Positions 1-7,744 are shown, counted from the first letter of the stretch. The stretch: DNA of 11,981 nt from Fibrobacter sp. UBA1765 (GCA_002314675.1 DCGZ01000059.1:1-11981), one strand, 5' to 3'. The notes: generated from the sequence alone by a model not told the origin. Made by a program: numbers and translations.

Positions 1-128
1 TGATCTTCATCGTCATCAAGAAGACTATGGGCCTCCGCGTTAGCGAAAAGGAAGAACTCCGCGGTCTTGACCTGGCAGAACACGGACAAGAATCCTACGG
101 TGGCTTCCAGATCTTCTCCAACACCTAA
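1..128 (+). CDS. amt: Ammonium transporter (Amt family), C-terminal end only
   Basis: This is the 3' end of a gene that begins outside the window; codons read from position 3 to the TAA at 126-128. The visible 41 residues begin with a hydrophobic tail of the last membrane helix (IFIVIKK). They continue with a cytoplasmic tail containing GLRVSEKEELRGLDLAEHG followed by QESY, which closely matches the conserved C-terminal tail of Amt/AmtB ammonium channels. That tail contacts neighbouring subunits of the trimer and couples channel opening to PII (GlnK) binding. The protein moves ammonium/ammonia across the inner membrane for nitrogen assimilation. No glnK or glnB gene follows it: the next thing downstream is a hairpin terminator, so the transcript appears to end here. 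The tail motif makes the family call secure, but the channel core cannot be seen. Confidence 0.9.
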   Translation, partial: IFIVIKKTMGLRVSEKEELRGLDLAEHGQESYGGFQIFSNT

Positions 129-193
129 CAGGTCGCTCGCGGCTCACAAGATCAGGAAAGCGGCTTAGTCCGCAAGACTTTAAAAGCCATAAT

Positions 194-235
194 AAAAAGG
201 ACCTCGCACTGAATGGTGCGGGGTTCCTTTTTTTT
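194..235. terminator. Hairpin terminator between convergent amt and lipoprotein genes
   Basis: An arm at about 198-209 (GGACCTCGCAC) pairs with 216-227 (GTGCGGGGTTCC, with G-U pairs) around a six-base loop. It is followed on + by a run of eight T (228-235). On the minus strand the hairpin is followed by TTTTTATT, so it can serve both converging transcripts. This is a typical intrinsic terminator by appearance. Confidence 0.85.
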
Positions 236-246
236 GTTTTTGCGTT

Positions 247-957
247 TTATTCTTCGCAGAAGTCAATAACGGACTTGGCGTACTTGCTCCAGTGGGTATC
301 TGTACTGGTGGATTGTACAAGGCAGGAACTGTAGTTGTTTTCTCTTACGAAACTTCCGTTATCGGCATTACAATCAGTTTGGAATTCGATTGTAAGTGCG
401 GAATCCACATTGCTTAAGCTCTTGTAAAGGGCTTCCTGTACTGGAGCGATGTGGTAGAAATGGAAGGAACTGTCTGCGCGGTTACAATGGATTTGAATAA
501 AGCTTTCGTTGGCGGAATAGAACAGTTGGTTTCCTGCAACGTAAGAAGAGAAATTTTCCCTCTGTGTCGTATCGGGATTGATTGTTATTGAATCTCTTAG
601 TGCGTTTTTAATTTTTATACTGTCTATGGGAATAGTGAGATAATTGAGGAATGTCACGTTGCCCTTAATTATGGTGCTTTCCTTGATATCCGTGGGGAGG
701 TTGCAAATCAGGGTGTCTGTATTATTTGGCGGAGGAACTGTTGGGTCTCCGTTGTGTCCGGCAGAACCTGCTGACGTAGAAGGTAGTGTTCCGATGGAAT
801 TTGTAGCGTCCTCTGAATTGCTGGAGTTTTCAGAAAGCGTGTTGGGGTTGTCGTCGGTGCCTGCTGTAGAAAAAATGCCCCCGCTACAGGCGACAATTAA
901 ACTGACGCCGGGAAATATGACTGTAGAGACAAGCTTATTTAAACCGAAATTCTTCAT
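247..957 (-). CDS. Putative lipoprotein paired with a TIGR02147 gene
   Basis: This is a 236-residue protein with a short basic N-terminus, a hydrophobic segment and a lipobox ending in LIVAC, so Cys24 is the likely lipidated residue after signal peptidase II cleavage. Residues about 25-80 form a low-complexity linker rich in Ser, Thr, Asn, Gly and Pro, the kind that lifts a domain off the membrane. The C-terminal part (about 83-236) is probably a small globular domain with five further cysteines, possibly disulphide bonded. I do not recognise it. The start is supported by AGGAGT at 963-968, five bases upstream of the ATG. It lies 9 nt downstream of the TIGR02147 gene and is surely co-transcribed with it, which suggests a functional pair. 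The role is unknown, and the envelope location is inferred from the lipobox. Confidence 0.75.
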   Translation of the reverse strand: MKNFGLNKLVSTVIFPGVSLIVACSGGIFSTAGTDDNPNTLSENSSNSEDATNSIGTLPSTSAGSAGHNGDPTVPPPNNTDTLICNLPTDIKESTIIKGNVTFLNYLTIPIDSIKIKNALRDSITINPDTTQRENFSSYVAGNQLFYSANESFIQIHCNRADSSFHFYHIAPVQEALYKSLSNVDSALTIEFQTDCNADNGSFVRENNYSSCLVQSTSTDTHWSKYAKSVIDFCEE

Positions 958-966
958 TGCTTACTC

Positions 967-1782
967 CTAAATCTTCTCGGTAAGGGGAAAGAACTGCAGG
1001 TTCAACCGATAAACCTGGTTGATGCGATTGCATTTGTTGGCTAATGTAATAATTCGCTTGCGGCAGTCGTCAAGTTCTTTGTTGATTAGTGAAAAAGTTT
1101 CTTCGTCTATGCCCATGGTTACCCCTGCTACGTTTCGTTTGTTTGCGTCCACCAAATCTAGTGATTCTTTTGCCAGGTCGATCATTTGACGGTTCATGGA
1201 ACGTAATGCCAGGGGGAGTGCTTCGGTGGATCCCGTAATAGCTTTCTCTGTTTGTTGGTAAGTGTTGGTGGTTGTTTGGTTGAGCAGTCCGATCTTTTCG
1301 AGTAGCGTCAGTGAATCCCGGACTTGCTGGGCGGTAAAGTTGTGACGAATCTTTTTAGCCATTTCGTTAGGCAGTGCTCCGGGCATCAGGGGGGCTAGTT
1401 CTCGGACAATGGAGTTGATTGAAGATTCGTAGTAGGCGAAAGCATCCGCATCCATAATGCGGACTCGCTGTTCCTTGGCTATGCGGACCATTTCCTCAAA
1501 GGCCGCCTTCTTCCTTTTGTCGTCAGAGGCGTTGCCGTATTCCACAAGGTTGATGAAGTAATCGTATTCATGACCGGAAAGCCCCATGGCACAGGCCACT
1601 TGCGGAATTCCCACGCGGCTCAATGAACTTTTGCCGTCGCAGACTAACTTTAAGTAGGATGGAGACGCAAAACCGGCTATTTTTGAAAATTCACGCCAGG
1701 TAAATGCTGATTTCTTCTTTTGATACTCGTAGAAATCCAGCATGTAACGACGATAGTCCTGGTATTCAAAAATCGGTTTCAT
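967..1782 (-). CDS. TIGR02147 family protein, probable DNA-binding regulator
   Basis: This is a 271-residue protein matching the TIGR02147 pattern. The N-terminus has the family-typical YQDYRRYMLDFYEYQK. Residues about 27-56 (TWREFSKIAGFASPSYLK and onward to DGKSSLS) read like a helix-turn-helix, and the end has VYRLNLQFFPLTEK, the characteristic closing motif. Family length is about 250-280 residues, so it is complete. The family is known mainly as a large paralogous set in Fibrobacter. Its biochemical function is not established; transcriptional regulation is inferred from the HTH-like segment. It is the first gene of a two-gene unit, and the lipoprotein start follows its TAG by 9 nt. The upstream ribosome site is weak (AGAG about 9 nt before the ATG). 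It is divergent from the histidine kinase across a 215-bp AT-rich spacer, so shared control is possible. Confidence 0.82.
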   Translation of the reverse strand: MKPIFEYQDYRRYMLDFYEYQKKKSAFTWREFSKIAGFASPSYLKLVCDGKSSLSRVGIPQVACAMGLSGHEYDYFINLVEYGNASDDKRKKAAFEEMVRIAKEQRVRIMDADAFAYYESSINSIVRELAPLMPGALPNEMAKKIRHNFTAQQVRDSLTLLEKIGLLNQTTTNTYQQTEKAITGSTEALPLALRSMNRQMIDLAKESLDLVDANKRNVAGVTMGIDEETFSLINKELDDCRKRIITLANKCNRINQVYRLNLQFFPLTEKI

Positions 1783-1889
1783 AAGATGTCTCTTTTGTAT
1801 AAGGCTTAATATAGAATGTTTTTTGGCCTTTTATTCACTTATGATACAAAAATGTTGAATTACGTGATTTATTGGCTGTTTTGATGTGA

Positions 1890-1988
1890 TGTAAAATAAG
1901 GAATACTGTTAAATGAAACAAAAGGTAGTCCAAAAAAGAGTACTGTAAATTGCTGTAAATAAAAAGATGTTGTAAGAATATTGTAAAT
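1890..1988. promoter_or_regulatory. TGTAAAT-like direct repeats in the divergent promoter region
   Basis: The 215-bp spacer between the divergent TIGR02147 gene and kinase gene (1783-1997) is very AT-rich. It carries TGTAAAA at 1890-1896, TGTAAAT at 1944-1950, TGTAAAT at 1954-1960, TGTAAGA at 1971-1977 and TGTAAAT at 1982-1988. The last four start 10, 17 and 11 bases apart, partly in phase with the DNA helix, which would suit a regulator binding one face. I do not see convincing -35/-10 boxes. The region may simply be biased in composition, so the operator call is tentative. Confidence 0.35.
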
Positions 1989-1997
1989 TTTAGACGT

Positions 1998-4900
1998 ATG
2001 CGCATGTTTAAGTCTTTGATGTTCACGATCTCCATCGTCTTGATTGCCTTGAGTTCCGCCTTTGCTGAACCCAAGACTGTTCGAGTTGCTTATTTCTATA
2101 GCGAAAATTACCAGGAAGGGACCATGGGTTCGACCCTATATGGTTACTCCTACGAATATTATCAGAGGATTGCTCAGTATACTGGCTGGCGCTATGAATA
2201 TGTGTTTGGATCCTATGACGACCTTTACCAAAAATTCTTGAAGGGTGAAGTAGACTTGTTTGTGGGTTTTGCCCACACCAAGGAAAGGGACGACTTGATG
2301 CTGTTCCCGAATATCCCCATGGGAAGAAACGCTTTTCAGTTAGTAAAAATGGCTGGAAGTAGCGATGTTTCCGAAAATCCCGCCTCCCTCAATGGGAAAA
2401 AAGTGGGCGTGGTCAAAGGGGACGTGGATGATGTCTTACGTCTGTTGCTCAAGAGGATTAATGTCCAGGCCGATATACAGGTATTTGACTCGGAATGGGA
2501 TCGCAACCTTGCTTTGAAAACGGGTGCTGTCAGTGCTGCGCTCGTTGAAATGGCTGGTCGCAATGTAGATGAAAACTTTATTCCTGTTGTCAGGATGGAA
2601 AACGCCAACTACTTCCTGTGCGTTTCCAAGAACCGACCCGATCTACTTGGTGAACTGAATCGTGCGTTGGGTCAGATGATGACGGACGATCCCATTATTC
2701 TTGCAAAACTTTACGACAAGTATATTCGCGCTACTGCTGCCAGCAGGACCTTGTCTGGTCCAGAACGTGGCTGGATTGCTAAGCATGATACCGTCAAGGT
2801 TGGCTATTTAAGAAAAATTCTTCCGTATAGTGATGAAGAGGATGGGGCTCCGACGGGTATTGTTGCTGATCTCTTCCCTGAAATGACCAAGTTTATAGTT
2901 GCCAAAAATTTAGCTCTTGCTTACACGGCCTATGATGATTATGAAGACATGGTGGCCGATGTTGTTGCTGGTAAAATCGATGTGGCTTTCCCATTGGGTG
3001 GGAGCCTGTATTGGGCTGAACAGAATGGAGTTCGTGAATCCTCTCCGGTGATTCGTTCCGAGGTGTCTGTCGTTTTTAAGGGCGCCTTTAGGGAATCTAT
3101 TTTCAGTAACATTGCTGTCAATAAGAAAACCAAGATGATGGACTATGTTATAAAGGACCATTATCCTAATGCCAAGATTCAGTATTTTGATACGGTTGAG
3201 GATTGTCTGTATGCGGTTCAAAACGGACTGGTTGATGCAACGTTTATAGGCAATTTGCGTACGACGCATATCTTAAAGAATCGTAAGTTCTCGAATCTTT
3301 CTGTGAAACTTTTGAACATTCCCAATGATAAATACTTTGGGGTGGCCTTTGGCAATGAACCCTTGCTCAAGTTGCTAAATCGCGGAATAGCCTTGATGGG
3401 GGATGACTATGCCTTGAACTTGTCCTATAAGTATGCAGAACTTTTGTATCAAAGTTCCTTTATTGACGAAGTGTATGAAAACGTGGAAATTGCATTTGCC
3501 GTTGTTGTCGTCTTGATTTTGTTGGTTGTTTATATTGTGGTTGGCCGATTTAGACGTATTAAGAGGCAAGCCGCAAAGGATCAGGAACAAAATGAACTTT
3601 TGAATATGCAGCTTAGCGTGATTAAGGCTATTAGTGACCTGTACCATAGTGTGTTCCTTGTCGATATTGAACATAACTCCTTTTCGATTATTCATACATT
3701 CAGGTCTGTAGAACAAGCCGTGCAGCACTTGCAGAATGACGCCCAGAAAGCTCTTGACCTTATGGCGGATCGGATGATTCTTGAAAGGTTTAAGCCGGCC
3801 ATGCTTAAATTCAACAATATTTCAGAGTGGAAAAAAATTCTTGCCGTGGAAGACTCGGCCAGTGAGGAGTATGAGGGAATTATTCAGGGGTGGTGTGCTG
3901 TAACTATTCTTGTTGCTCGTCGTAATAGTCGTGGAGAACCTACCCATGTACTTTATATTTCTCGCGAAATCAACCGCCAGAAAAAGACGGAACAGAGCCT
4001 GCAGGACGCACTGGTTCAGGCGGAACAGGCAAACAAGGCCAAGACGTTCTTCCTGAATAATATGAGTCATGATATTCGCACGCCTATGAACGCGATTATA
4101 GGCTTTACTTCGTTGGCGGCAGCCCATATCGATAATAAGGAACGTCTAAGGGATTATCTGGCTAAAATTACGACTTCTAGTGAACATTTGCTTTCCTTGA
4201 TCAATGACGTCCTTGATATGCGTCGTATTGAAAGTGGTAAGGTGAAGCTGGAAGAAGCTGAAATGCGCTTGCCTGACCTGCTCCACGATATAAAGACTAT
4301 CGTACAGACCAATGTACTCAGGAAACGGCAGGACCTATTCATTGACGCCATGGATGTGGTGAATGAAGGCGTGGTTGCTGATAAATTGCGTTTGAACCAG
4401 ATCCTTTTAAACCTTTTGAGCAATGCTATCAAGTTTACGGGTGACGGAGGTACCATTAGCCTTCGTGTTATTGAAATCCCTTGCGAAAACAAGGGTCGCG
4501 CCCGTTATGAATTCCGTGTAAAGGATAATGGCATAGGGATCAGCCCAAAGTTCCAGGATCATATTTTTGAAGCCTTTGCTCGCGAAGAAACTTCTACAGT
4601 TTCGGGTATTCAGGGTACTGGCCTCGGTATGGCTATTACCAAGAATATTGTGAATATGATGGGTGGCGACATTCGTATTATTTCTAGCGAAGGCCAGGGT
4701 ACCGAATTTATTGTGACCCTTGAGTTTAAACTGAGTTCCGAGACGCCAAAGTTTGAGGCTTTGCCTCAGTTGCAGGGGCTTAGGACTCTTGTGGTAGATG
4801 ACGATCCCAATACCTGCATCAGCGTGAGCAAGATGCTTCGTGAAATTGGAATGGTCCCGGAATGGACTACCTCTGGTAAGGAAGCAGTCGTACGCGCTCA

Positions 4901-5567
4901 GGATGCAAAGGAACAGGGTTCCGAATTCAGCGCCTATATTGTGGATTGGCTCATGCCTGATATGAATGGCATAGAGACCGTGCGTCGTATTCGTCACGTG
5001 ATAGGAGATGAAAAACCCATTATTATCTTGACTGCATACGACTGGAGCGACATTGAACAGGAGGCTCGGGATGCTGGCGTTACGGCTTTTTGTTCTAAGC
5101 CCTTGTTTATGTCTGAATTGCGCAGCATCCTGGCAAACCCCTTCAAAAAGGATGCTGAATCTTGCGAATCGGTGAAATATGACTTTAAGGGCACTCGACT
5201 TCTGCTTGTAGAGGATAATCCCTTGAATCAGGAAATCGCGTCTACCATTCTTGTTGAGGCGGGCTTTGTGATTGATGTGGCTGAAAATGGCCGGGAGGCT
5301 GTGGATCGGTTGCAGGAAGTGCCTGCTGATACTTATAAGCTTGTGCTTATGGATATCCAGATGCCTGTTATGGATGGTTACGAGGCTGCTCGCTGCATTC
5401 GTAAGTTTGCAGACCCGTCGAAGGCCAATGTTCCTATTGTGGCCATGACAGCAAATGCCTTTGAGGAAGACCGTCAGAAGGCTCTCGATTCAGGAATGAA
5501 TGGTCATTTGGCAAAGCCTATTGATGTCGCCAAGCTGATGAATACTTTAAGAGACATTTTGAAGTAG
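1998..5567 (+). CDS. Hybrid sensor histidine kinase with two periplasmic solute-binding domains
   Basis: This 1189-residue membrane sensor kinase resembles the BvgS/EvgS architecture. A signal peptide ends at about AFA (21-23). Two Venus-flytrap solute-binding domains (SBP_bac_3 type) follow at about 26-247 and 265-490, for sensing a small molecule in the periplasm. A single membrane helix spans about 498-518, and a PAS-like region about 535-665. The HisKA domain has MSHDIRTPMNAIIGF with phospho-acceptor His691. The ATPase domain has its N-box around Asn809 and DNGIGIS at 843-849. Two receiver domains follow, with predicted phospho-Asp983 (VDWLMPDMNG) and Asp1119 (MDIQMPVMDG). No HPt domain is visible, so onward transfer would need a separate HPt protein. 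Neither receiver carries a DNA-binding output, and no adjacent response regulator is present. Two ATGs (1998, 2004) are possible and neither has a clear ribosome site. The ligand is unknown. Confidence 0.9.
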   Translation: MRMFKSLMFTISIVLIALSSAFAEPKTVRVAYFYSENYQEGTMGSTLYGYSYEYYQRIAQYTGWRYEYVFGSYDDLYQKFLKGEVDLFVGFAHTKERDDLMLFPNIPMGRNAFQLVKMAGSSDVSENPASLNGKKVGVVKGDVDDVLRLLLKRINVQADIQVFDSEWDRNLALKTGAVSAALVEMAGRNVDENFIPVVRMENANYFLCVSKNRPDLLGELNRALGQMMTDDPIILAKLYDKYIRATAASRTLSGPERGWIAKHDTVKVGYLRKILPYSDEEDGAPTGIVADLFPEMTKFIVAKNLALAYTAYDDYEDMVADVVAGKIDVAFPLGGSLYWAEQNGVRESSPVIRSEVSVVFKGAFRESIFSNIAVNKKTKMMDYVIKDHYPNAKIQYFDTVEDCLYAVQNGLVDATFIGNLRTTHILKNRKFSNLSVKLLNIPNDKYFGVAFGNEPLLKLLNRGIALMGDDYALNLSYKYAELLYQSSFIDEVYENVEIAFAVVVVLILLVVYIVVGRFRRIKRQAAKDQEQNELLNMQLSVIKAISDLYHSVFLVDIEHNSFSIIHTFRSVEQAVQHLQNDAQKALDLMADRMILERFKPAMLKFNNISEWKKILAVEDSASEEYEGIIQGWCAVTILVARRNSRGEPTHVLYISREINRQKKTEQSLQDALVQAEQANKAKTFFLNNMSHDIRTPMNAIIGFTSLAAAHIDNKERLRDYLAKITTSSEHLLSLINDVLDMRRIESGKVKLEEAEMRLPDLLHDIKTIVQTNVLRKRQDLFIDAMDVVNEGVVADKLRLNQILLNLLSNAIKFTGDGGTISLRVIEIPCENKGRARYEFRVKDNGIGISPKFQDHIFEAFAREETSTVSGIQGTGLGMAITKNIVNMMGGDIRIISSEGQGTEFIVTLEFKLSSETPKFEALPQLQGLRTLVVDDDPNTCISVSKMLREIGMVPEWTTSGKEAVVRAQDAKEQGSEFSAYIVDWLMPDMNGIETVRRIRHVIGDEKPIIILTAYDWSDIEQEARDAGVTAFCSKPLFMSELRSILANPFKKDAESCESVKYDFKGTRLLLVEDNPLNQEIASTILVEAGFVIDVAENGREAVDRLQEVPADTYKLVLMDIQMPVMDGYEAARCIRKFADPSKANVPIVAMTANAFEEDRQKALDSGMNGHLAKPIDVAKLMNTLRDILK

Positions 5568-5590
5568 AAGCTGTTTTGCTGATTGATGAA

Positions 5591-5628
5591 AGGCCAAGAT
5601 GTTTTAACATCTTGGCTTCTTCTTTTAT
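5591..5628 (+). terminator. Intrinsic terminator of the histidine kinase gene
   Basis: An 11-bp stem with one wobble pair (5591-5601 with 5608-5618; core CCAAGATG/CATCTTGG) and a six-base loop is followed by a T-rich tract (CTTCTTCTTTTATT). It lies 23 bases after the kinase stop codon and marks the last clearly host-derived element before the prophage. Confidence 0.85.
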
Positions 5629-5713
5629 TGCGTGTAGTGTGAAAATTTTATTTTTATGCTCCTAATGATTTTGACAAATGGTGATTAATGCAAGTATAAC
5701 GGCGCACTTTGAA

Positions 5714-5747
5714 TGAGAGAAAAAATCACAATTCGTGAGAGAAAAAT
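5714..5747. repeat. Two direct repeats spaced 22 bp near the prophage end
   Basis: TGAGAGAAAAAA (5714-5725) and TGAGAGAAAAAT (5736-5747) share 11 bases and start exactly 22 bp apart. They lie in the 120-bp non-coding strip between the host kinase terminator and the phage terminator. In Mu, the ends carry roughly 22-bp MuA binding sites in tandem, so these could be transposase sites. With two A-rich copies this is only suggestive. The rest of 5629-5750 shows no gene. Confidence 0.35.
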
Positions 5748-5780
5748 ATAAAAGGGTAAACCAAAACGGTTTACCCTTTT
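5748..5780 (-). terminator. Intrinsic terminator of the phage tail/DGR operon
   Basis: A perfect stem of about 13 bp (5750-5762, AAAAGGGTAAACC, with 5768-5780) closes a five-base loop. Read on the minus strand it is followed by an AT-rich, T-containing tract (TATATTTTTCTC). It lies 8 nt beyond the stop codon of the last phage gene, so it most likely ends the late operon. The T-run at its + side means it could also stop host transcription coming from the left. Confidence 0.8.
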
Positions 5781-5787
5781 CATTGCT

Positions 5788-6378
5788 TTAGGCTTCCAGA
5801 TCGAGAATGTCTTTTTTGAATTCTGCCGGGATTAGCCTAAGTCTTACCGAAACATCACTCATAGTGTAAGCACTAAGACAGTCAAAAATCTTTAAGTAGA
5901 GAACGATATCGGCATCTTTGTAATAGTTCAATTCACTAGAAATCGATGCAGAAAACAAAGCAGGAACGGCATTCCGTTCGTCGTCATTATCAAATATTTT
6001 AAGATTTCCGTTATCCAGGGCTCGAATAATTTCACCATAGTGATATGTGACCCCATCATCATAAAGATTCTCTGTCTTTAACCTAAAAGGAATCTTGTTG
6101 GGTCCACCAGAATGAGGAACATACGAAGAGCTAAACTTACCCTCAATATCAAAAGTAGCTATATAACCTTTCGGTACATGAGCTGTCGCAATTTTACGTT
6201 CATCATCTTTATTAAAAGCAAATGTTTTAGAACTCGGGAAACGAGTAAAACCACGATCAATAACTGGAGGAGGGAGAGCTCCCACCTGGTCTTTTTCCTT
6301 CTTGAAAGACGGATTTTGCAGTTCGTTCAGTAATTCCGGGCTAACAGAATCCCCGGATTTAATTTCCATTTTATTCAT
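5788..6378 (-). CDS. Unknown protein in the DGR operon, possible tail/fibre accessory protein
   Basis: This 196-residue protein follows the reverse transcriptase with an 18-nt gap and is the last gene of the phage operon. I do not recognise it. The N-terminus has SGDSVSPELLNELQNPSF (about 8-25), which resembles the GD-V-x-x-x-LLN-L element seen near the N-terminus of many phage fibre and appendage proteins. A Pro-rich linker (about 35-39) and an apparently beta-rich remainder follow. There are no membrane segments. It is not an Avd by appearance: Avd proteins are about 120-residue, all-helical bundles, and this protein is longer and mostly strand-like. A structural role is my inference; a DGR accessory role from position alone cannot be excluded. 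The start at 6378 is supported by AAGGGG about 9 nt upstream; the in-frame ATG at 6369 has no such site. Confidence 0.6.
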   Translation of the reverse strand: MNKMEIKSGDSVSPELLNELQNPSFKKEKDQVGALPPPVIDRGFTRFPSSKTFAFNKDDERKIATAHVPKGYIATFDIEGKFSSSYVPHSGGPNKIPFRLKTENLYDDGVTYHYGEIIRALDNGNLKIFDNDDERNAVPALFSASISSELNYYKDADIVLYLKIFDCLSAYTMSDVSVRLRLIPAEFKKDILDLEA

Positions 6379-6396
6379 TTTTAATACCCCTTGAAA

Positions 6397-7728
6397 CTAT
6401 TTTAAATCATCAATGAATTCCATTTGATTCTTTGAATCCTTGAAGATGAAACCGCTTTGGCTTTCAATTTCAACATCTTCCATAGGAAGAAGATTTTCCT
6501 TTCCAACAAGTTTTTCTGCCCTTGCAATAAAGTCTACGAGGAATGAATAGCCTCCATGGAACTCTCTGGCAAGAATCTTTCCAGTCTTTTCATCAGGGAT
6601 GCCAATTAAAAACTTAATCCAGTTAGCAGTTCCGTTCTTGTCCTTTCTAAGGTCATAATCGTAAATGGTGAATTTTACGCCAAGCAAGTCCTTCGGGCTA
6701 ATGTTCTTGGCATCCATTTCTCGGTCAATTTTGATTTTTTTTGTAAGTTCAGATAATTTCATTCTTTCCTCGATAGATTTCATCGTTGTGTAAGAGTCCG
6801 TTCTGGCAAAAATTCCAAAGTAAGCTGCCCAGGACTCGTTTTTCGAACAATGATTTGCACGATGTTTTATACCCTGTTTTACGGTGCAATATCCTTTATC
6901 ATGATCATTTATTACCTTTTCAGGATTTCTTCTTACAACAAAGCCACAATAGGATAAAGCTTCCTTGTCGATATTTTGTATTCTACAGGTGGTTGTTTTA
7001 GCCCTAATACCTATTTCGTACCACCAATAGTTCTGAATCCTCCACTTAGCTTCGTTTGCTTCTTCTTTGGTTTCAAAAGCAAGTAAGCAGTCATCGGCAT
7101 ACCTTACCTTAAAAGGGGCAACTCCTCCAAGCCATCTGTCAAAGCCAAGGCATATTATATGGTGTGCCACAGGCGAAGTTGGTGTTCCAATTGGAAATGT
7201 ATTCCCACAAAATGTAACTTCGACACCAAAATCAACAAGTTCTTTGTCTTTAACAATCTTTTTTAATGATTGTCTAAAAATTTTCCTAGTGACATGGTCA
7301 TAGCACCTTCTTTGATCCACAATAAGAGAGTAGTGGAGATTTCTCTTGTCATACATCAATTTTTTGACTTTGTGCATCACTGAATTATTTTTTATAGACG
7401 AATTGATGCCGTATCCGTCTTTGCAGTTCATCCCTATTCCTGGATCAAGCTTTTTATAAATCGGCATGATCAGAACAAGAAATACATGCTGAAGCACCCT
7501 CGTATATAAAGAAGGTGAATTGATATTTCTCCTTTTACCATTAGGATTTACTTTAGTAAGAGAACGATATTGAAGCCTATTTATATAGGAGCCATCTTCA
7601 ATAGATGACACCACATCATCTGCATAGGACTCTCGATTTTTAAGCATTTCAGCAACTTCTGGATTCGTTCCATGCTTTCTTGCCGCATTCGATATAGCCA
7701 ACAATACTTTAGTTCTATCTACCTTCAT
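6397..7728 (-). CDS. Reverse transcriptase of a diversity-generating retroelement
   Basis: This 443-residue reverse transcriptase copies the TR RNA into mutated cDNA that replaces the variable repeat of the fibre gene. The fingers region has GKRRNINSP followed by SLYTRVLQHVFL (about 63-85), in the style of DGR and group II RTs. Motif A is VDQRRCYD with catalytic Asp138. Motif 4 is GTPTSP (181-186), and motif C is YADD (210-213) with the catalytic pair Asp212-Asp213. DGR RTs normally carry GxxxSQ in motif 4, so SP in place of SQ is unusual and closer to retron-type RTs. Residues about 338-443 form an extra C-terminal segment after the thumb region that I do not recognise. No maturase or endonuclease domain is seen. 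An AAAAGGA ribosome site ends only 2 nt before the ATG. The role as a DGR RT rests mainly on the adjacent TR/VR pair. Confidence 0.92.
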   Translation of the reverse strand: MKVDRTKVLLAISNAARKHGTNPEVAEMLKNRESYADDVVSSIEDGSYINRLQYRSLTKVNPNGKRRNINSPSLYTRVLQHVFLVLIMPIYKKLDPGIGMNCKDGYGINSSIKNNSVMHKVKKLMYDKRNLHYSLIVDQRRCYDHVTRKIFRQSLKKIVKDKELVDFGVEVTFCGNTFPIGTPTSPVAHHIICLGFDRWLGGVAPFKVRYADDCLLAFETKEEANEAKWRIQNYWWYEIGIRAKTTTCRIQNIDKEALSYCGFVVRRNPEKVINDHDKGYCTVKQGIKHRANHCSKNESWAAYFGIFARTDSYTTMKSIEERMKLSELTKKIKIDREMDAKNISPKDLLGVKFTIYDYDLRKDKNGTANWIKFLIGIPDEKTGKILAREFHGGYSFLVDFIARAEKLVGKENLLPMEDVEIESQSGFIFKDSKNQMEFIDDLK

Positions 7729-7744
7729 AATCCTTTTCAGGTCT

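Noticed and set aside
4407..4997. 196-codon minus-strand open frame within the kinase
   Set aside because: It is antisense to the HATPase and receiver domains, whose motifs are intact on the plus strand.
5639..5651. TGTGAAAATTTTA as a third transposase-site copy
   Set aside because: The match to TGAGAGAAAAA is poor and the composition is AT-rich; I could not align it convincingly.
6397..7728. RT as part of a retron or group II intron
   Set aside because: Motif 4 looks retron-like, but no intron domain V, maturase or endonuclease region was seen, I recognised no retron ncRNA (msr/msd), and the TR/VR pair with adenine-specific divergence identifies a DGR.
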